Assembly: GCF_033807575.1 (NCBI RefSeq)
Contig: NC_084727.1
Location: 3,100,001 to 3,164,000, forward strand
Length of the DNA: 64,000 nt
Source of the DNA: Cydia pomonella
Taxonomy: Eukaryota > Arthropoda > Insecta > Lepidoptera > Tortricidae
Direction: 5' to 3'
Below the pieces are notes generated by a model, which made no database searches, was not told the DNA's origin, and was given only the letters and a program-made list of their open reading frames with translations. A program made the position numbers and the translations under genes. Within the stretch, counting starts at the first letter, position 1. Each line of letters starts with the position of its first letter. Shown one piece after another: positions 1 through 12,525 of this stretch.

Positions 1-2316
1 TTCTTACATTTTGATTGCCTAAAATGGCATCAGGTTACGAAAGGTTAGGTCGTAGTAGTACCTTACTGGTCTATATCTGACTCATTAGAACCCTCTTTAA
101 TTTATTGTGCTTGGCATTGTGAATGTAGATTAAAAATTCCTCAGCCATGTTATCTTGCCTGATTTACGACGGGTTTAAAGAAAGATAAAAGATTTATTTT
201 ATTGTCCATTCATTATATTGTTTTCTTGCAATTTTTAGACAAGGTAAAACTGTAAAACAGCTGAATTAATAACTATACACAGTTTTATGACAATATTTAT
301 GTAGCTAACTTGATTTCAGTTGAAATCACACATTACTCAGATCTATATAACTGATGAATAACACTTGAATATCATTTCATATGATTAAATTCTGTTTATC
401 CTTATCCTATTTGTATTACAGAAACTTATCTTGACACCACTACACCACTGTGAAGTGGATATAAGGCCTTACTTAGTCTATCTTGTGTTTAAAAAGAAAC
501 CCTAACCCTTGGAGTGGCGGACTCCCAACTGATTATGTCATTTAAATTTCAAATTTTATTACCTAATTGAAATAAAATCAAAATTCCAAAAACGACACAT
601 GCCAGTTGAAGAGCTAACAGACATTATTTGTGAAATATACTTTACTAAGTACTAGGAATGTTTTGAGCAGTGTGACAGATTTTTTTGTATCAACTCCTGT
701 AATGATTGTATTTATAATTGAAACTTTTCTTTGGTATAGTGACTTTTTCATATATTTTTTTTAAATTATGGCTTCAGACCACTGGGACTATTTCGCCAGT
801 ATCAAGGTAGTAGAAGCTTTAAATACGACTAAAATCGTAAAGAGATAGCTGGACTTTACAAGTAGCATGTTGACTACCGGCCGTTGACTCCAAAATGGTG
901 GTTAAATGCGTTTCAAAATTAATTCTCCATTCACTGCACACTACCACATTAGTTTACTGTATAATAAGCTATTGATATTACACTGTAAACAATAATAATG
1001 AGCAAAAAACAAAGGAATTAAACATGAGGCTATCAAGATGGCACTTTAACAGGAAGTGCCTATTTTGACTTTATTTAAAGCCATTTTACTTGAAAAGTTT
1101 TAATCAGTTAAGATCTTATTATTGACATATTTTTGTGTTGTTAAATTTGAATAAATAAACACATAACTGTACAGAGTGCTGACAAATTAATTAAATATTC
1201 ATGCATGTTTATGTTCCCTTTGTATTGCATTATGTTAATTATCTGAATATTTGATTGTGTTGATGGCTGATTGATGTCCAAAGTGTTGACAGATGTTACG
1301 TGAGTCAAGCTTAATAATGAGAATATTTATGATAATTATAATTACTGATAGTAGTTAATTCACACACATTAATAAAACTTATAACATTAATTAATTAGGA
1401 CTATCTTCTTTTATACAATGATGACAAATAATTAATAAGTACAATTTTTTTTACTATCATATCTCCTATAGGATAGTAAAAAAAAATTATGTCCCACTGC
1501 TGGGCAAAGACCTCCCCTCTTTCCTGCCTTTTGTTCGTGCCCAATGCACAGCTAAATAAATTATAAAAAAACGCCCATAGAAAAAAACTTGGAATTGTCT
1601 CTGGATCCTGATTTGGCCAAGTGCTCCTTATTTTTTTTTCTGACTAACATACTTTAAATAAAAACAGGGTGAATTTGCCAATGTCGTTGTTCACTTTCAC
1701 ATGTGAGGAGAGTGTTCAGTGATTTTTTATCCTGGGAGAATGTGCCTGGGCAAAATCCTTTCTATACTCTGGCCAGTCAGTTTTGTCAGTAGAAAAAGGC
1801 GGCAAGTTAGAAAAATGTAGGCCCAAAGGATCAAGTTCCTATACAAATTTCGCGTCTTTGTCTACTAAAAAAGTTGGCTTGCCAGGGTACGAGTATTATA
1901 CGGTATTATGTTATTATTCTTGGTTAAAATGACAGCTTCGCTGCCTTAATTTGTCTGACCTCTAAGTCATAATGTTTGGGTAGTAAATTGGCCAATTGAA
2001 CTGTAATTTTGGTATCTGGTATATAAATTAAAAACAAAGACTATCACAATCTTGCTAGTGTTAGAATTTTTTTTTATGTCATATATGGAAATCACGATCC
2101 ACTAACTAAAAAAATATTTATAAAAAAAAGTGAGGTTTGTATAAAATATATAGAAACATGTACAAATTAGATATCAATGGTTGAAGAGTTAAGTCTAAAG
2201 CCAAATCCCCATTTAGACAGATCAATAACTTGCATGCGATTTTCGTTACACAATTGTACTAGTTAGCAATGTATCGAGTAATGCATGCATCTAAATGGGG
2301 CTTAGGAAAAAATAGT
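1..2316. other. gene-free AT-rich stretch
   Basis: No coding region is supported here. What can be seen: a short perfect hairpin near 1442-1488 (arms with the core ACTATC/GATAGT next to A/T runs), a fragment near 1475-1545 matching in antisense the end of the longer tRNA-SINE subfamily seen at 26.9 kb (CCCACTGCTGGGCAAAGACC), and a degenerate repeat at about 1780-1890 (CTCTGGCCAGTCAG, TTGTCAGTAGAAAAAGGCGG) that recurs near 38.2 kb. The rest shows no structure I can name. Confidence 0.5.
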
Positions 2317-2351
2317 GTTTAGAACATTGACATATATATCTAAGGACGGGC

Positions 2352-2510
2352 CTTACAGTGGGGTCACTCACGAATTCGAGCCAATCGTGCAGTCTAACGG
2401 AACTAGTTGCGACCAATCGCGCGCGTGATGCGAACTCATCAACCAATCGCGTTGCGGCGTTATACTGCACGATTGGTTCGAATTCGTGTGCGTGACACCG
2501 CTGTACTGGC
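2352..2510. repeat. foldback sequence inside the hAT-like element
   Basis: Arms of about 40 bp pair with few mismatches. The left arm contains CACGAATTCGAGCCAATCG and the right arm CGATTGGTTCGAATTCGTG. The loop contains further CCAATCGCG copies. It could be a subterminal structure of the surrounding element or a separate MITE. Confidence 0.6.
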
Positions 2511-3059
2511 CCCAATCTTATTGTAGTATAGTCAAGTTAAGAAAAAGTATGGAAGTAAGTCGTGTAGTCGTGCTTTTTTTGGATTTGTTAGATGGCGCAA
2601 CTAGATTGTTTCCCCCGAGTTGCACCGTTTCTATTATGTACGGAAGACCGTTAAATTTTAGGTATAAACTATAAAGTGCCGTAATTTTGGAGTAAATTAA
2701 AAGCTATTAGGTTCAAGCTAAGTAGTGTATAGAGAACACCTTGGTGTATAGTATATCTTAATTAAAAAGATGTGCAATGTATGATACCCTAAAAAAATTT
2801 TTTTTTTCGATTGCGGCTCGAGGATAATTCAGTCGGTTGGTGGAATCTCAAGTTAAGCTTTTTAAAGCATTATAAACATTCAGTTAACTTTGCACGCCTG
2901 GGCAAATTATGGAACATCTATTTTTAATTATTTTGTACATTGTGCTTCGGGGGAAATTAAGAGAGACGTGAAAATTTTAAAAACGGTACTTATCTAAAGA
3001 CACTACATTTGCACTAAATAAAAAATAGATTTTTTTTACCGGAAGTTTGTCAAAAAGTA

Positions 3060-3150
3060 AATAGAATTAATCGCTACGAACTGCAAGCGAAGGTGGTTGG
3101 CAGCACGCGGCGCGGGGCGCGCGGGGCGGGGAGATAGCGCAGCGCGCAGC
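3060..3150. other. GC-rich island cut by the 3151-5761 transposon
   Basis: Roughly 3105-3150 is almost pure G/C with many CpG dinucleotides (GCGCGGGGCGCGCGGGGCGG), unlike its AT-rich surroundings. The sequence would resume at 5770 once the transposon and its 8-bp duplication are removed. It could be old promoter-like DNA or part of the surrounding element. No coding potential is evident. Confidence 0.4.
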
Positions 3151-5761
3151 TAGGGTTTGCAATATCCGACAATTTTTCGGATCCGGAGACATAGAAATAG
3201 GATATCAAGAACGACTGTCAAACTTCAAAAGTGCGACCAAAAATGAAATGCAAGTTTGTGCGTAAATTGTCTATGTGAGATCAAAAATAGTGATGTCATG
3301 TTACAACATATTAATAATCTATCGGTGTTTGACTGCTTTATCGACTACTTATTCAAATGTGTTTGATTGTAAAAAAATGTTATACGAGTAGGTATGAAGT
3401 CGCTTCCCTTATGGTCATATAGGGCCCAAAAGGTGCCTTTGATGAAACCAGCATCATATTTTAGTATGTTGTTAAGCATGTTATTCTGACTAAAAAACCA
3501 TCGGGAGACAGTTTCTAACGTGGTTAAGTCACCAGTTATGACGTCATCAAAATGGCCGGTGCCGTCTTCAGAATATTGCGTATACCACAGCAAGTATATC
3601 ACATGTAAGCTTGTGTGGGGTGTCATAAAAAGCAAAATTAAATGCGCTACAATATCGTTTATACATTTGATCTTGTAAATACCATAGTTTGCGAGAAACT
3701 TTAAGTTTTATTTAAATTTTCCCGAAAAAAAATCCGTTTTTTGTTTTCATCAACTTTACAAGATATGAATGCTACATTAATAAGCTATAAAATTCCATTA
3801 AAATTTTGAAAATCGGTTTATAAACAAGCAAATTACACTATTTTTGTTCCATACCGGATGACACCACCAAGAGTCGGATGGCTGTTTCAATACAATTTGC
3901 AAGGCAAATGATGTTTAAGTAAAGGTAACTTGCTGAACGATATTTATAGTAAAGTAATATTTTCGATAAAAGTATTATTATCAAAATTAAGAATACTGAG
4001 ATCGTTTTATTGTAATTTACTCCGGCTCTAGCTAATTAAAGTTACACACTAATTAAACAAAAATATTTATTTTTTTACGTATTATTTTGTCCCAGAGCAT
4101 GTACCTTCGCATGCGCAAAGCATAGTGTATTTAAATCCGTGTTATACTCACCCACACCCTGTACAGCGTTCTTTGCACTTGCAAGACAATAGCTCCTTGC
4201 AGAGGTGTACGCTGGTCCATCATTTTTCTTTCGCCAAGCCTAGTTGCAAGAATCTAGCATTTGTGGGTCGCTATTCAGGTAAATTGGTCCCAATGTGGGT
4301 CTGTTAAGCCCTTTTTATATGCTGTAGGAGAGCATCCTGTTGAAGGAATATACTCGATCGCTCTGGTTTTTCCTAAACAAGATCCTCCTCGCAGTATTTA
4401 CATTACCTATTTGTGTCCCTACTGGGAAGTTATATGTAGGGTTTGCAATTAGAATATTGTGATATTCTAATTATTCGAATATCCACCAAAATAAATATCC
4501 GAATAAACTGATTTAGATAACACAGAAATAACGTTTTTAACTATGTTTTAATACAATGATATCACCCCAACTAATTTTAAATGATTACTTGATTACTATA
4601 ATAGCTAACATAATGTTATCTCTAAAACCGTACTTAATAAGGAGGGTTTATATCTGGATTAGCTGGTGCATAGTTGGAAATACATCCAATGCCTCACCTC
4701 GTGTTCATTCGTCATGAAATACTAACTATGAAGTGACCCAAAAAGAATCTTGGCCTTTGACACAAGAACAACGTCACTCTGCTCTATTCTGCACCACTCC
4801 ACGCTAGTTGGATACTCCGAGGGCGTTTTAGGGCTACATCGCTCCTGTGGTATATCTTTTCACAGCCCGATTCTCTCCCATCCACTCCAAGTGACCAAGC
4901 CTGCGAAGTCGTGCGGCTATAATCTCGCTAATTATATTGCGTGCCGCAACTAGCTACTCTAGCTCCCTATTTTTCCTACGCTTTCATCTTCTCTATCTTC
5001 ATCTCTGATAGGTCCCAGAATATTCCGCCAGAATTTCGTCTTCTTCACTAAGAACTTGTTCTTTTTTTTCTGATTTAGAGTCCAAGTGTAATACTTACCG
5101 ATGTCATTCATCAAAATCTAATTATTGTCTTATAGACTTGAATCATGGACAGTCTACTGATCAGCTTGGACACTAGAACTCGGCGAAGCGCTGCTGAGCA
5201 TCTTAGGGCATTTTGGATTCGAACATCTATCTCCTCTTCCCGATTACTTTAGGTAGGTCTTTTCTTTTCGATCTGCGGTGGCAGCATGGTTCTATTTTTA
5301 TCACTTGTCACTATGCCCTTCATGACAAATGATAAAGAGCCGACCATCTTAGCCCTATTCATTTGGAGATATTCTAGTGGTTGATTATCAGACCAATTTT
5401 CTCTCCTTCCTACTCTACTATCCTAGCCTTGGCCTTCAGGTTGCTTTTGTTTTGAGCCTATAGCCCCAAGTCATCAGGATATCCAATGATCTAATGTTTG
5501 CATTAAGCAACATTCGCATTCATTGTATAAAGTTACTGCGTGACATGATGTACCTATCAAAATTGATGTGCTGTTAGTATTTGAATTGATTAAATATATG
5601 AAAATACTATATTTAAATGATAAAATGGTATGAAATTATTCATAAATTTCATTAGAAAATTGTTCCCGTTATAGGTCAATAACCATATTTAACGGATCCG
5701 TAATATCCGGATCTTATGACCCGATATCCGGATATTTCGGATATCCGGATCTCAAACCCTA
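3151..5761. mobile_element. hAT-like element, 2.6 kb, TIR TAGGGTTTG, nested
   Basis: The left end reads TAGGGTTTGCAATATCCG and the right end is the inverted form (CTCAAACCCTA preceded by repeated ATCCGGATAT blocks). Both ends are flanked by the identical 8-bp sequence CGCGCAGC (3143-3150 and 5762-5769). The TAGGG start and 8-bp duplication fit hAT. Subterminal CCGGAT repeats resemble those in the element at 51.2-52.2 kb. A second internal copy of the left end (TAGGGTTTGCAATTAG) is at 4437, suggesting a related element inside. No intact transposase is visible; the small open frames inside are not convincing genes. It lies inside the 2325-7015 element and is therefore younger. Confidence 0.82.
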
Positions 5762-5980
5762 CGCGCAGCGATTGTTCCGAGACAGTTTGTTTGACACTTT
5801 TGACGGGCAACGAGCACAAATCTTTCTTCTGGCATTAAAACGGAACTATTGTTTTAAACAATCATTGAGTGAACTAAGTAGTCTAACGTTTTCGTAAGTA
5901 TATGGAAAAACGCGATTTTTCGAATTTAACAAACATTGAGTGTACCTGTATTTAATTTGTTGACTGTCTGTCTGCATACT

Positions 5981-6256
5981 CGACGACCGGTTTGGCCTAG
6001 TGGGTAGTGACCCTGCCTACGAAGCTGATGGTCCCGGGTTCAAATCCTGGTAAGGGCATTTATTCGTGTGATGAGCATGGATATTTGTTCCTGAGTCATG
6101 GGTGTTTTCTATGTATTTAAGTATTTATAAATATTTATATATTATATATATCGTTGTCTAAGTACCCTCAACACAAGCCTTATTGAGCTTACTGTGGGAC
6201 TTAGTCAATTTGTGTAATAATGTCCTATAATATTTATTTATTATTATTATTTATTA
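5981..6256 (+). mobile_element. tRNA-derived SINE, family A
   Basis: The tRNA-like head has a recognisable A box (TGGCCTAGTGGGTAGTG) and B box (GGGTTCAAATCCTGG). It is followed by a conserved body (ATTCGTGTGATGAGCATGG, CCTCAACACAAGCCTTATTG) and a TATTTATTTATT tail. Other copies lie at 16940-17205, 41441-41707, 47894-48170 and 60396-61016. Confidence 0.85.
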
Positions 6257-7023
6257 TACTCAGAAACCCTACTATTTTTGCAGTACATGCCACTACTCGT
6301 GCCTCAAGAGCCGTGCTTCGTCGGTGCATCTACGCGCGTTCCTTCTCTTGCCACTAATCACGCGCTTGTCGCTTCTGTGTATTTATTGCTCTACGTTTTT
6401 GGTACTTGATTACAAAACTGCACGTTCCGTATAAAAATGCCAATTTTTTATGGGGTGCGAATGTAAACAAAATCAAATGAATATGATTGCATCAATTTCC
6501 AATAGTATTAAAATTTCCCCCGAAGTACAACGACAGTAAAACATGAAAAACTACTTTCCGGGTGTCGCACCATAGTGCGAATTTGACATTGGATTTAGAT
6601 ATTTTTTCTAATTATTTACTCAATTTGCACCGAGTACATTACTTTCCCCAGACCCGCAATGGCCAAAATAGATTTATTTTAATGTTGTTTTTTTTTTACC
6701 TGTTCCGTAGCTTAAATTAACATAAATAACACGTGCGAATTTAGATATAAGTGTTGTAAAACGTACGCCAAATTACACCGAGTACACCTTTTTTCTCTTC
6801 TTAGTTATAACCATTACATTATTTTCAGCCGATTTCACCCCTTTCCGGGGGGGTGAATTTAGTAACGATTGTATAAAGTTCGATTTTTAGCCCATACAAA
6901 ACAATCCGTAGTGATTTTATTAGTCCTTAGAATTAGTTCCTGACTTTAGTGAAATTTGAGTTAATTTGACCGTACTATTGTCCGTATGGCCCGTCCTTAG
7001 ATATATATGTCAATGGTTTAGAA

Positions 7024-8923
7024 TTTGACAGTTGATGTAGATGTAGATGTCGATGTGTGTTTTCGAGATTCTTTTTTGAAAATGTACCAAGTTCTTGTTT
7101 AATTGAGTTAACTAATCATAGGTCACGGCTTCAAAATACTTCATATTTTGCTAGCTTACCTAATGATAATATTTCAATGCATAGGACTTAGAATGAATAA
7201 AAGAATACTTTTAAAAAGTGACACGGAAGATATACCATAGACTAAAGACTTGTTAGACTCCAAAAAAAAAAACAGTTGGAAGCAGTATAGGTAATCTGTG
7301 GGTTTTAAATCGTTTTGACCTCTAAGTAGAGTATCTGATATAGGTAACTGGTTAATAAGTACACAAACATCTCGGTTACAATGTTTATAAACGGCGTGTG
7401 ATTAATTCTCACGCATTTTAATCAAATTATTATCGGCATTTCACACAAAGATCACGAGCTGACCAAGACTATAAGACAAGTCAAAACTAAGGCGGTTATT
7501 CACTCCTTCCTTGCCGTATCCGGCAATGGCGACTCCGTCAACAATTCTTATCCGGATTATGAAATGCCCTTATGTGGCTCGCAAAACCAAACTTTGTTTT
7601 GAAGATGCGGTCACACGATGCGCAATGGAGTTGTCCAGTCGAGTTGCGGGTGTATGTGTAGGAGGGCTTAGGTCGCGTCTTGCGGATATGACGCTTAGCA
7701 TCTAGGTCTTCCAGACGCTGCTACTCAAATTGAGCTACTTTCTTGGATGTAGGGATGGACTGGATGCGAGCCACACGTCGCTCCGAGTATGTCGAAAATT
7801 AAAAGGGCCATATGTTCTGTAAAATGTACGATACATGTGCGAATTTCCTATTTTCGTACTTGTATCGTAATGAACTATTTTAGATCGTACCTGTCAGAAC
7901 AGTCAAATTCCCGGAGGAGTCATTATACCGTGACCCGAGTGAGAAAGCAATATTACCATCTCACTCTGAACACTAGTCCACTCGAATGACACTAGTTCAA
8001 AGTTTATGTGATAACCTGAATGAGTGCGTATCAGGAAATCGGACCGTGATACAAAGAGTTAAAGTTCAATTTCCACTAATTCAAATTAACTCTGACACAC
8101 ATAGGCATTGTTTTCTGTGGTGCAAAGGTTAAACGTCATAATCACCATATCGTCGCTATACTTAATTAGTTATCCAAGAAAACCATTAAATGGAAGCCAT
8201 ATAAGTATTAGCAGTCCAGCAAATTTCAAGGATTTTTGGAATTTTGTTATAGTACGTCATTTTTAATTTTAATACGATATGCCATGGAAATCATAAGAAA
8301 AAGGAGAGTTATAGATCGGATTGAAGGTCATTGGGACCAGGTAACCCCTTAATGCAAATCAAATTATCAAGAAAAATAACAAATTATTCATTTGTCTTAA
8401 AAAACCTGAAAGTCAAGGTCACGCCGATTTCACGCCTAAAACACGCCACCGCCGCCTAATCGGCGCACACGTCTAATGCCGAATAGAATAGGTCTGTGCC
8501 TTCGATGCCTAACCTGTCAACAAATGACAATATAAATTTTGTTTTTCTTCGCAAGTGTGATGAAAAATCTAATCTGTGTCTAATTCCCTCGCTTCCAAAA
8601 TTTCACTTACACCCCCCCCCCCCCCCCCTTCGTTGCACAATGTACTATTTTATTAATGGTGAGATTCGAGCGCTCGAAATATAATAGACCGCGAGCCAGG
8701 AACAGATTCCCTTGGCCAATCGGCTCCCGGCCGAAAACTGTGTTGTGGTTAACGTCTAGGTATGATGAACCCTCGTAGATGTCAGCTGCCGCTCCGTTGG
8801 TGGGTTGAGGAATGGCAGCCACTGAAATACGTAAAATAAAATAAAAAAACTCATCGCCCCCCGTTTGATACTTTGTCAAATGATAGTTCAGATGTTATTG
8901 TTATTTAAAAAAATCGTCAGCCT
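7024..8923. other. gene-free stretch with minor repeats
   Basis: No supported gene. About 7795-7880 (GTACGATACATGTGCGAAT) matches the palindromic repeat family at 16.6 and 52.5 kb. A run of 17 C is at 8612-8628. The block at 7490-7760 has somewhat higher GC and could be an old transposon fragment, but I cannot name it. Confidence 0.4.
8612..8628. repeat. poly-C tract, 17 nt
   Basis: Uninterrupted run of C on the + strand. Such homopolymers are length-unstable and prone to sequencing error. Confidence 0.9.
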
Positions 8924-9168
8924 GTTATATCGTGGCGGTAAGACCATCAGCTGGTCGCACGAACATGTAAAAAATAAGCGCTATACCTTTTTATGATAGC
9001 AAATCATGAAACTTTGCATGTAGCATTTCATAAGGTGTTAACGCTTGAAAAGCCATCAACGGATTACGCAATTTACACATTACGCATACTTTGCCGCACA
9101 TAAAGTGGTAAGGCGCATATTTTTTACATGTTAATTTTACAGCTGACGGTCATTCCACCGCGATACAA
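8924..9168. repeat. foldback MITE-like element, about 245 bp
   Basis: The terminal parts are inverted copies: ATATCGTGGCGGTAAGACCA at the left, and at the right GGTCATTCCACCGCGATA, preceded by CAGCTGACGG. Inner parts (AACATGTAAAAAATA) also pair with TTTTTTACATGTT. No coding sequence. Confidence 0.65.
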
Positions 9169-9669
9169 CCGGTTGACGGTTTTTTAAATTTAAAACAGCA
9201 TCTAAACTATTATCTGACAAAAGTGACAGAGTATCAGCCGGGAGGCAACGCGCATGTCACTCCTCAATATCATTTTTGAAGACCTATCCATAGATACCCC
9301 ACACGTAGTATTTTCAATTAAAATTTTATGGAAAAATATTGTTATTTAAGGAATGGGGAGTTAATTATAATTATAATAGGGGAGGGAATTATATTATAAA
9401 AAAAGAAAAAACGTATTTATAAAGTACAGTGCTCTAGAGCAGAAACGTATCATTTTCTGCACACTTTTTAGATCAACAACGACCCACTTTCAGAGCATGG
9501 GATTTACAAAATAGGTGTAAGAATAAGGCCTTAATACACACGCAATTAAATACGACTGTGTACTTGTTTACATTCGACCTTTGACTTGCATATCTCGTTC
9601 GTTCAACACGTGGTTGACCTATTGACTTGTGACCCACACATGATTGCCGCCACCTGGTCACACGGTGGA

Positions 9670-9870
9670 CACGCTTTGTTTTTCTTTTAACACGCCGGTG
9701 GCAAACAAGCAAACGTCCTGTCTGATGGGCAGCGGTCACCCAGGGGCAGTTACAGCCCAATGGCGATGGAGCCCAAGGGCGTTGCCAGCTGATAGGCATA
9801 CATTTTTATTTCTTCACCCTCGTTGAGCTCTGGCAAATTTTGCTCATCGGCAAGAACACAACATGAGGAA
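9670..9870 (-). repeat. diverged copy of the CCACCGACGTAG-ending repeat
   Basis: It reads CCGGTGGCAAACAAGC at one end and CGTTGAGCTCTGGCAA at the other, the same flanking blocks as the better-preserved copies at 20245-20625 and 53480-53632, but its centre differs. It belongs to the same dispersed family or a sister subfamily. Confidence 0.6.
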
Positions 9871-10054
9871 TGTGAAAACGCTCTTAGGCATAGCCCACGG
9901 ACGCCACCGCCTACGGCCTCGCAGTCCGAGTGGCCTCGCGGTCCGAGTGGCCTTGCGTCCGTCCCAATGGTATATACATAATTCGGCCATATGAGATTCT
10001 GTCAATAGATGTCAATGCTGCAGCAGGATGAGGTAATTCGTTAGGGGCGGGGTG

Positions 10055-10165
10055 AAGCAAGTATGGGCAGTAAAGTGGGGGATACTACGGCGTTCGGGCT
10101 TTCTGTGCTCCGTTCGTCTCAGCATTGCTATTGCTACGAGCAATTGGCTACTTGACAGTTTTTTG
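10055..10165 (+). repeat. dispersed repeat R1, partial
   Basis: Contains GGCGTTCGGGCTTTCTGTGC and TGCTACGAGCAATT. The same blocks occur in longer form at 14990-15180 and 22430-22640. Non-coding, class unknown. Confidence 0.55.
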
Positions 10166-10229
10166 TAAATAATGTCAAACGACCTTGATTTTCCTGAGGA
10201 TCAAATGTCTATATAGGACTCATGGCATT

Positions 10230-10455
10230 TAAGCAACACAGATCAGAAATGAGAGTTAAAGTCTGACGCTCGCTCTCGACGATTGAAACGCCTCTAACAA
10301 AATGATATTGTAATATGTGACGTCACATTACATTAGTAAATGTATGGAAGATCAAGAAAATTGCTATTCTGACCCTGAAATATTGCCTTTATGTATATAG
10401 TTGTCATACAATTTATTTTTCAATAAAATGTAAGGAATCGAATCGTACCAATTTT
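10230..10455 (+). repeat. dispersed repeat R2
   Basis: About 220 bp (AGAAATGAGAGTTAAAGTCT through ATTTTTCAATAAAATGTAAG) recurs at 49240-49450 with about 90% identity by eye. Both carry a palindromic TGTGACGTCACA core. A related stretch in opposite orientation lies around 15520-15960. Class unknown. Confidence 0.65.
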
Positions 10456-10984
10456 TTTTTTTGAAAGTAAAAAATATATATATTTGACACTTTGGAGCCT
10501 TGTATTTTTTTTAATCTCAATATTTCTTTCTATTTTCCACTTTTTTATAATAGATGGCCCATTTTCTATCCATTTAGCTAAATTTTGTTATAATATTCAA
10601 CATGTGTCAACTGTCAAGTACCCAATTATGAGGGTTGGCAGATCATGACGCGGAATTAGCGTGTCTGTGGCATTCACCTGAACTCTCCCGCCGATACGTA
10701 TACTATCACACTTATTTTGTCATAACCAATATGGCAGAGCACGTGTGTACGATATGGACAAGCCAAAGGTCGTGTGTGAACAAGAATCACTTATTTAATA
10801 GCATTGAAGTGATTTACTGATTGTCTTTAAATTACCTACATGTTTACAATGGAGGATTTTCTTTTGTATTTAAGTATGCAGTTTGCATAAAGAATTTAAA
10901 TTAAATTCAAAATGTTTATTTAAAACTAAAACGCCTATAGATAATACAAAAATAACAATAAATCAGATTAACATTAAAATACTA

Positions 10985-11175
10985 GACCCATATGGTGGAA
11001 AATTTGCTGCCTATGGATGAGGTCTTGGTTGCTCAGATGGCAGAGCGCTGGAGTATCGATACAGAGGCCGTGAGTTCAAGTCTCACCCAAGACAGTAATT
11101 TTTCCACTTTTAAATTTATTCTAAGCTTAATAGCATCTTTCGCAGACATTTCTGCTTGTTAAAAATTAATTAAAA
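10985..11175 (+). mobile_element. tRNA-related SINE-like repeat, family C
   Basis: A 73-nt stretch at 11022-11094 folds like a tRNA on paper: acceptor GTCTTGG with CCAAGAC, D arm GCTC/GAGC, T arm GTGAG-TTCAAGT-CTCAC. The anticodon stem has a mismatch and the anticodon position would read ATC, which is not a normal animal tRNA. Conserved flanks (GGTGGAAAATTTGCTGCC before; TTTATTCTAAGCTTAATAGC after) recur at 58620-58990, so this is better read as a SINE or tRNA pseudogene than as a working tRNA. Confidence 0.65.
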
Positions 11176-11239
11176 TACATGTCGATATTAAATATTTAAA
11201 TTGCAGTAAAACAAATTGAATAATAAATAAAAATATCTT

Positions 11240-11505
11240 CTTCTTCCTTCTTCTTCCTCGCGTTGTCCCGGCATTTTTGCCACGGCTCATGGGAGCCTGG
11301 GGTCCGCTTGACAACTAATCCCAAGATTTGGCGTAGGCACTAATTTTTACGAAAGCGACTGCCATCTGCCCTTCCAACCCAGAGGGTAAACTAGGCCTTG
11401 TTGGGATTAGTCCGGTTTCCTCACGATGTTTTCCTTCACCGAAAAGCGACTGGTAAATATCAAATGATATTTCGTACATAAGTTCCGAAAAACTCATTGT
11501 AATCA
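11240..11505 (-). mobile_element. tRNA-derived SINE, family B, head missing
   Basis: Antisense copy of the family B body: CGTGAGGAAACCGGACTAAT, CAACAAGGCCTAGTTTACCC and the GGGAGCCTGGGGTCCGC end, all in reverse complement. The tRNA head is absent, as in a truncated copy. Full copies lie at 28800-29132 and 29330-29645. Confidence 0.85.
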
Positions 11506-12258
11506 TCATTCAAACTAATAAATAAAAATATATCATCATAATAAGGTTATAAACAGTTCCTAGGCCAATTATGAAGGCGTAGAGGTACAATAAGTAATAG
11601 ATATGAAATGGTAGAGCCGGCAGATGACCGAACGAGATACTCTTATGGAACTTTCAGTAGGAGTAGCAGAGAAAGCGCTATGATTGTAGGTCCTTGTTAC
11701 AGTTTCATTTTTTTTATTATGGCAACAAATAACTCGCCCAAATTACGTAGGTTGTTTTTGGTATGTCGTCAGGAATGTTAAAACGTGTTTTTAATTTTGT
11801 CGCATTGCGTATGTTCTGTCCCTCACGGGCGCACGCGTATAGCACATATAGTTGATCTATGTATGTAGTATCATTCCAGTGCCTCCAAAATGTACGAGCA
11901 GTATTTTCATTGATGAGCTGAAGCAGGCTGTTGGAACGGTCAGGCATCCGACGCAAGGGTGTGTGATCGATCTTAAATTAAATGTTATATATATGATAAC
12001 ATATCTTAAATTAAATGTAACCTCGTGTGACAATCACAGCATGATGAGACTGGCAATGCGGGAGCAACTTAACAAGCCCTGAATAATCGTTCGTCCTAAT
12101 CCGTCGAAATGACAATTGTGTTTGGTAAAATGGGATTTATCGAATGAATGAATGAAGGGCAAGTCTCCACTGTGCGTCCCTTAGTCAGCGGGCTGTATCT
12201 CAAAAATCAAGAGAACCTGAAGAACCTGAGAAACCTACAGAAGAGAAAGAGAAGATAA

Positions 12259-12382
12259 TGCAGTGAATCAAAGGCCGGTTGACAGCTGACTGAATATCAT
12301 TTATTATTTAGTTCTACATACAACTTCATAGGTGGCCAGTAATAATAGAGATTCCTTATATAACCTACTTACATATACTACA
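12259..12382 (-). repeat. 3' LTR of the compact retroelement
   Basis: 124 bp, matching 13912-14035 by eye. It is preceded on the - strand by the purine tract at about 12383-12395. Identical LTRs suggest a recent insertion. Confidence 0.9.
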
Positions 12383-12525
12383 TCTCTCCCTCTTAAACTT
12401 GAAGTTACGGCAAAGCCACAAACATAACATTGTTATGAAATACAATTCAAGAGATAAGCTAACAAAACATAACATAACAGTTTAACACAAATAAACCAAA
12501 ATGAGTAAGTTAACAACATAAATAA

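Larger units (their letters stand above)
2325..7015. mobile_element. hAT-like nonautonomous DNA transposon, 4.7 kb, with nested insertions
   Basis: The ends are perfect inverted repeats of 28 bp starting CATTGACATATATATCTAAG. They are flanked by the 8-bp direct repeat GTTTAGAA at 2317-2324 and 7016-7023. An 8-bp duplication with short TIRs is the signature of hAT-type transposition; the superfamily is an inference. A second inverted similarity lies further in (a CGGGGGAAATT block near 2948, its complement near 6515). No transposase reading frame is visible. About 2.6 kb of the length is a second transposon (3151-5761), and a SINE sits at 5981-6256, so the element itself is roughly 1.8 kb. Confidence 0.8.

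Noticed and set aside
3345..3635. 96-codon - strand frame inside the inner hAT-like element
   Set aside because: No domain recognised and no splice or promoter context; it lies in repeat DNA.
5140..5250. Possible LINE reverse transcriptase remnant (ESWTV-like stretch)
   Set aside because: Similarity is too weak and frameshifted to support by eye.
9473..9826. 108-codon - strand and 60-codon + strand frames
   Set aside because: They cover a diverged dispersed repeat, and neither shows protein-like conservation.
11022..11094. Possible functional tRNA gene
   Set aside because: Acceptor, D and T arms pair, but the anticodon stem has a mismatch, the anticodon would be ATC, and the flanks recur at 58.8 kb, so it is a repeat.
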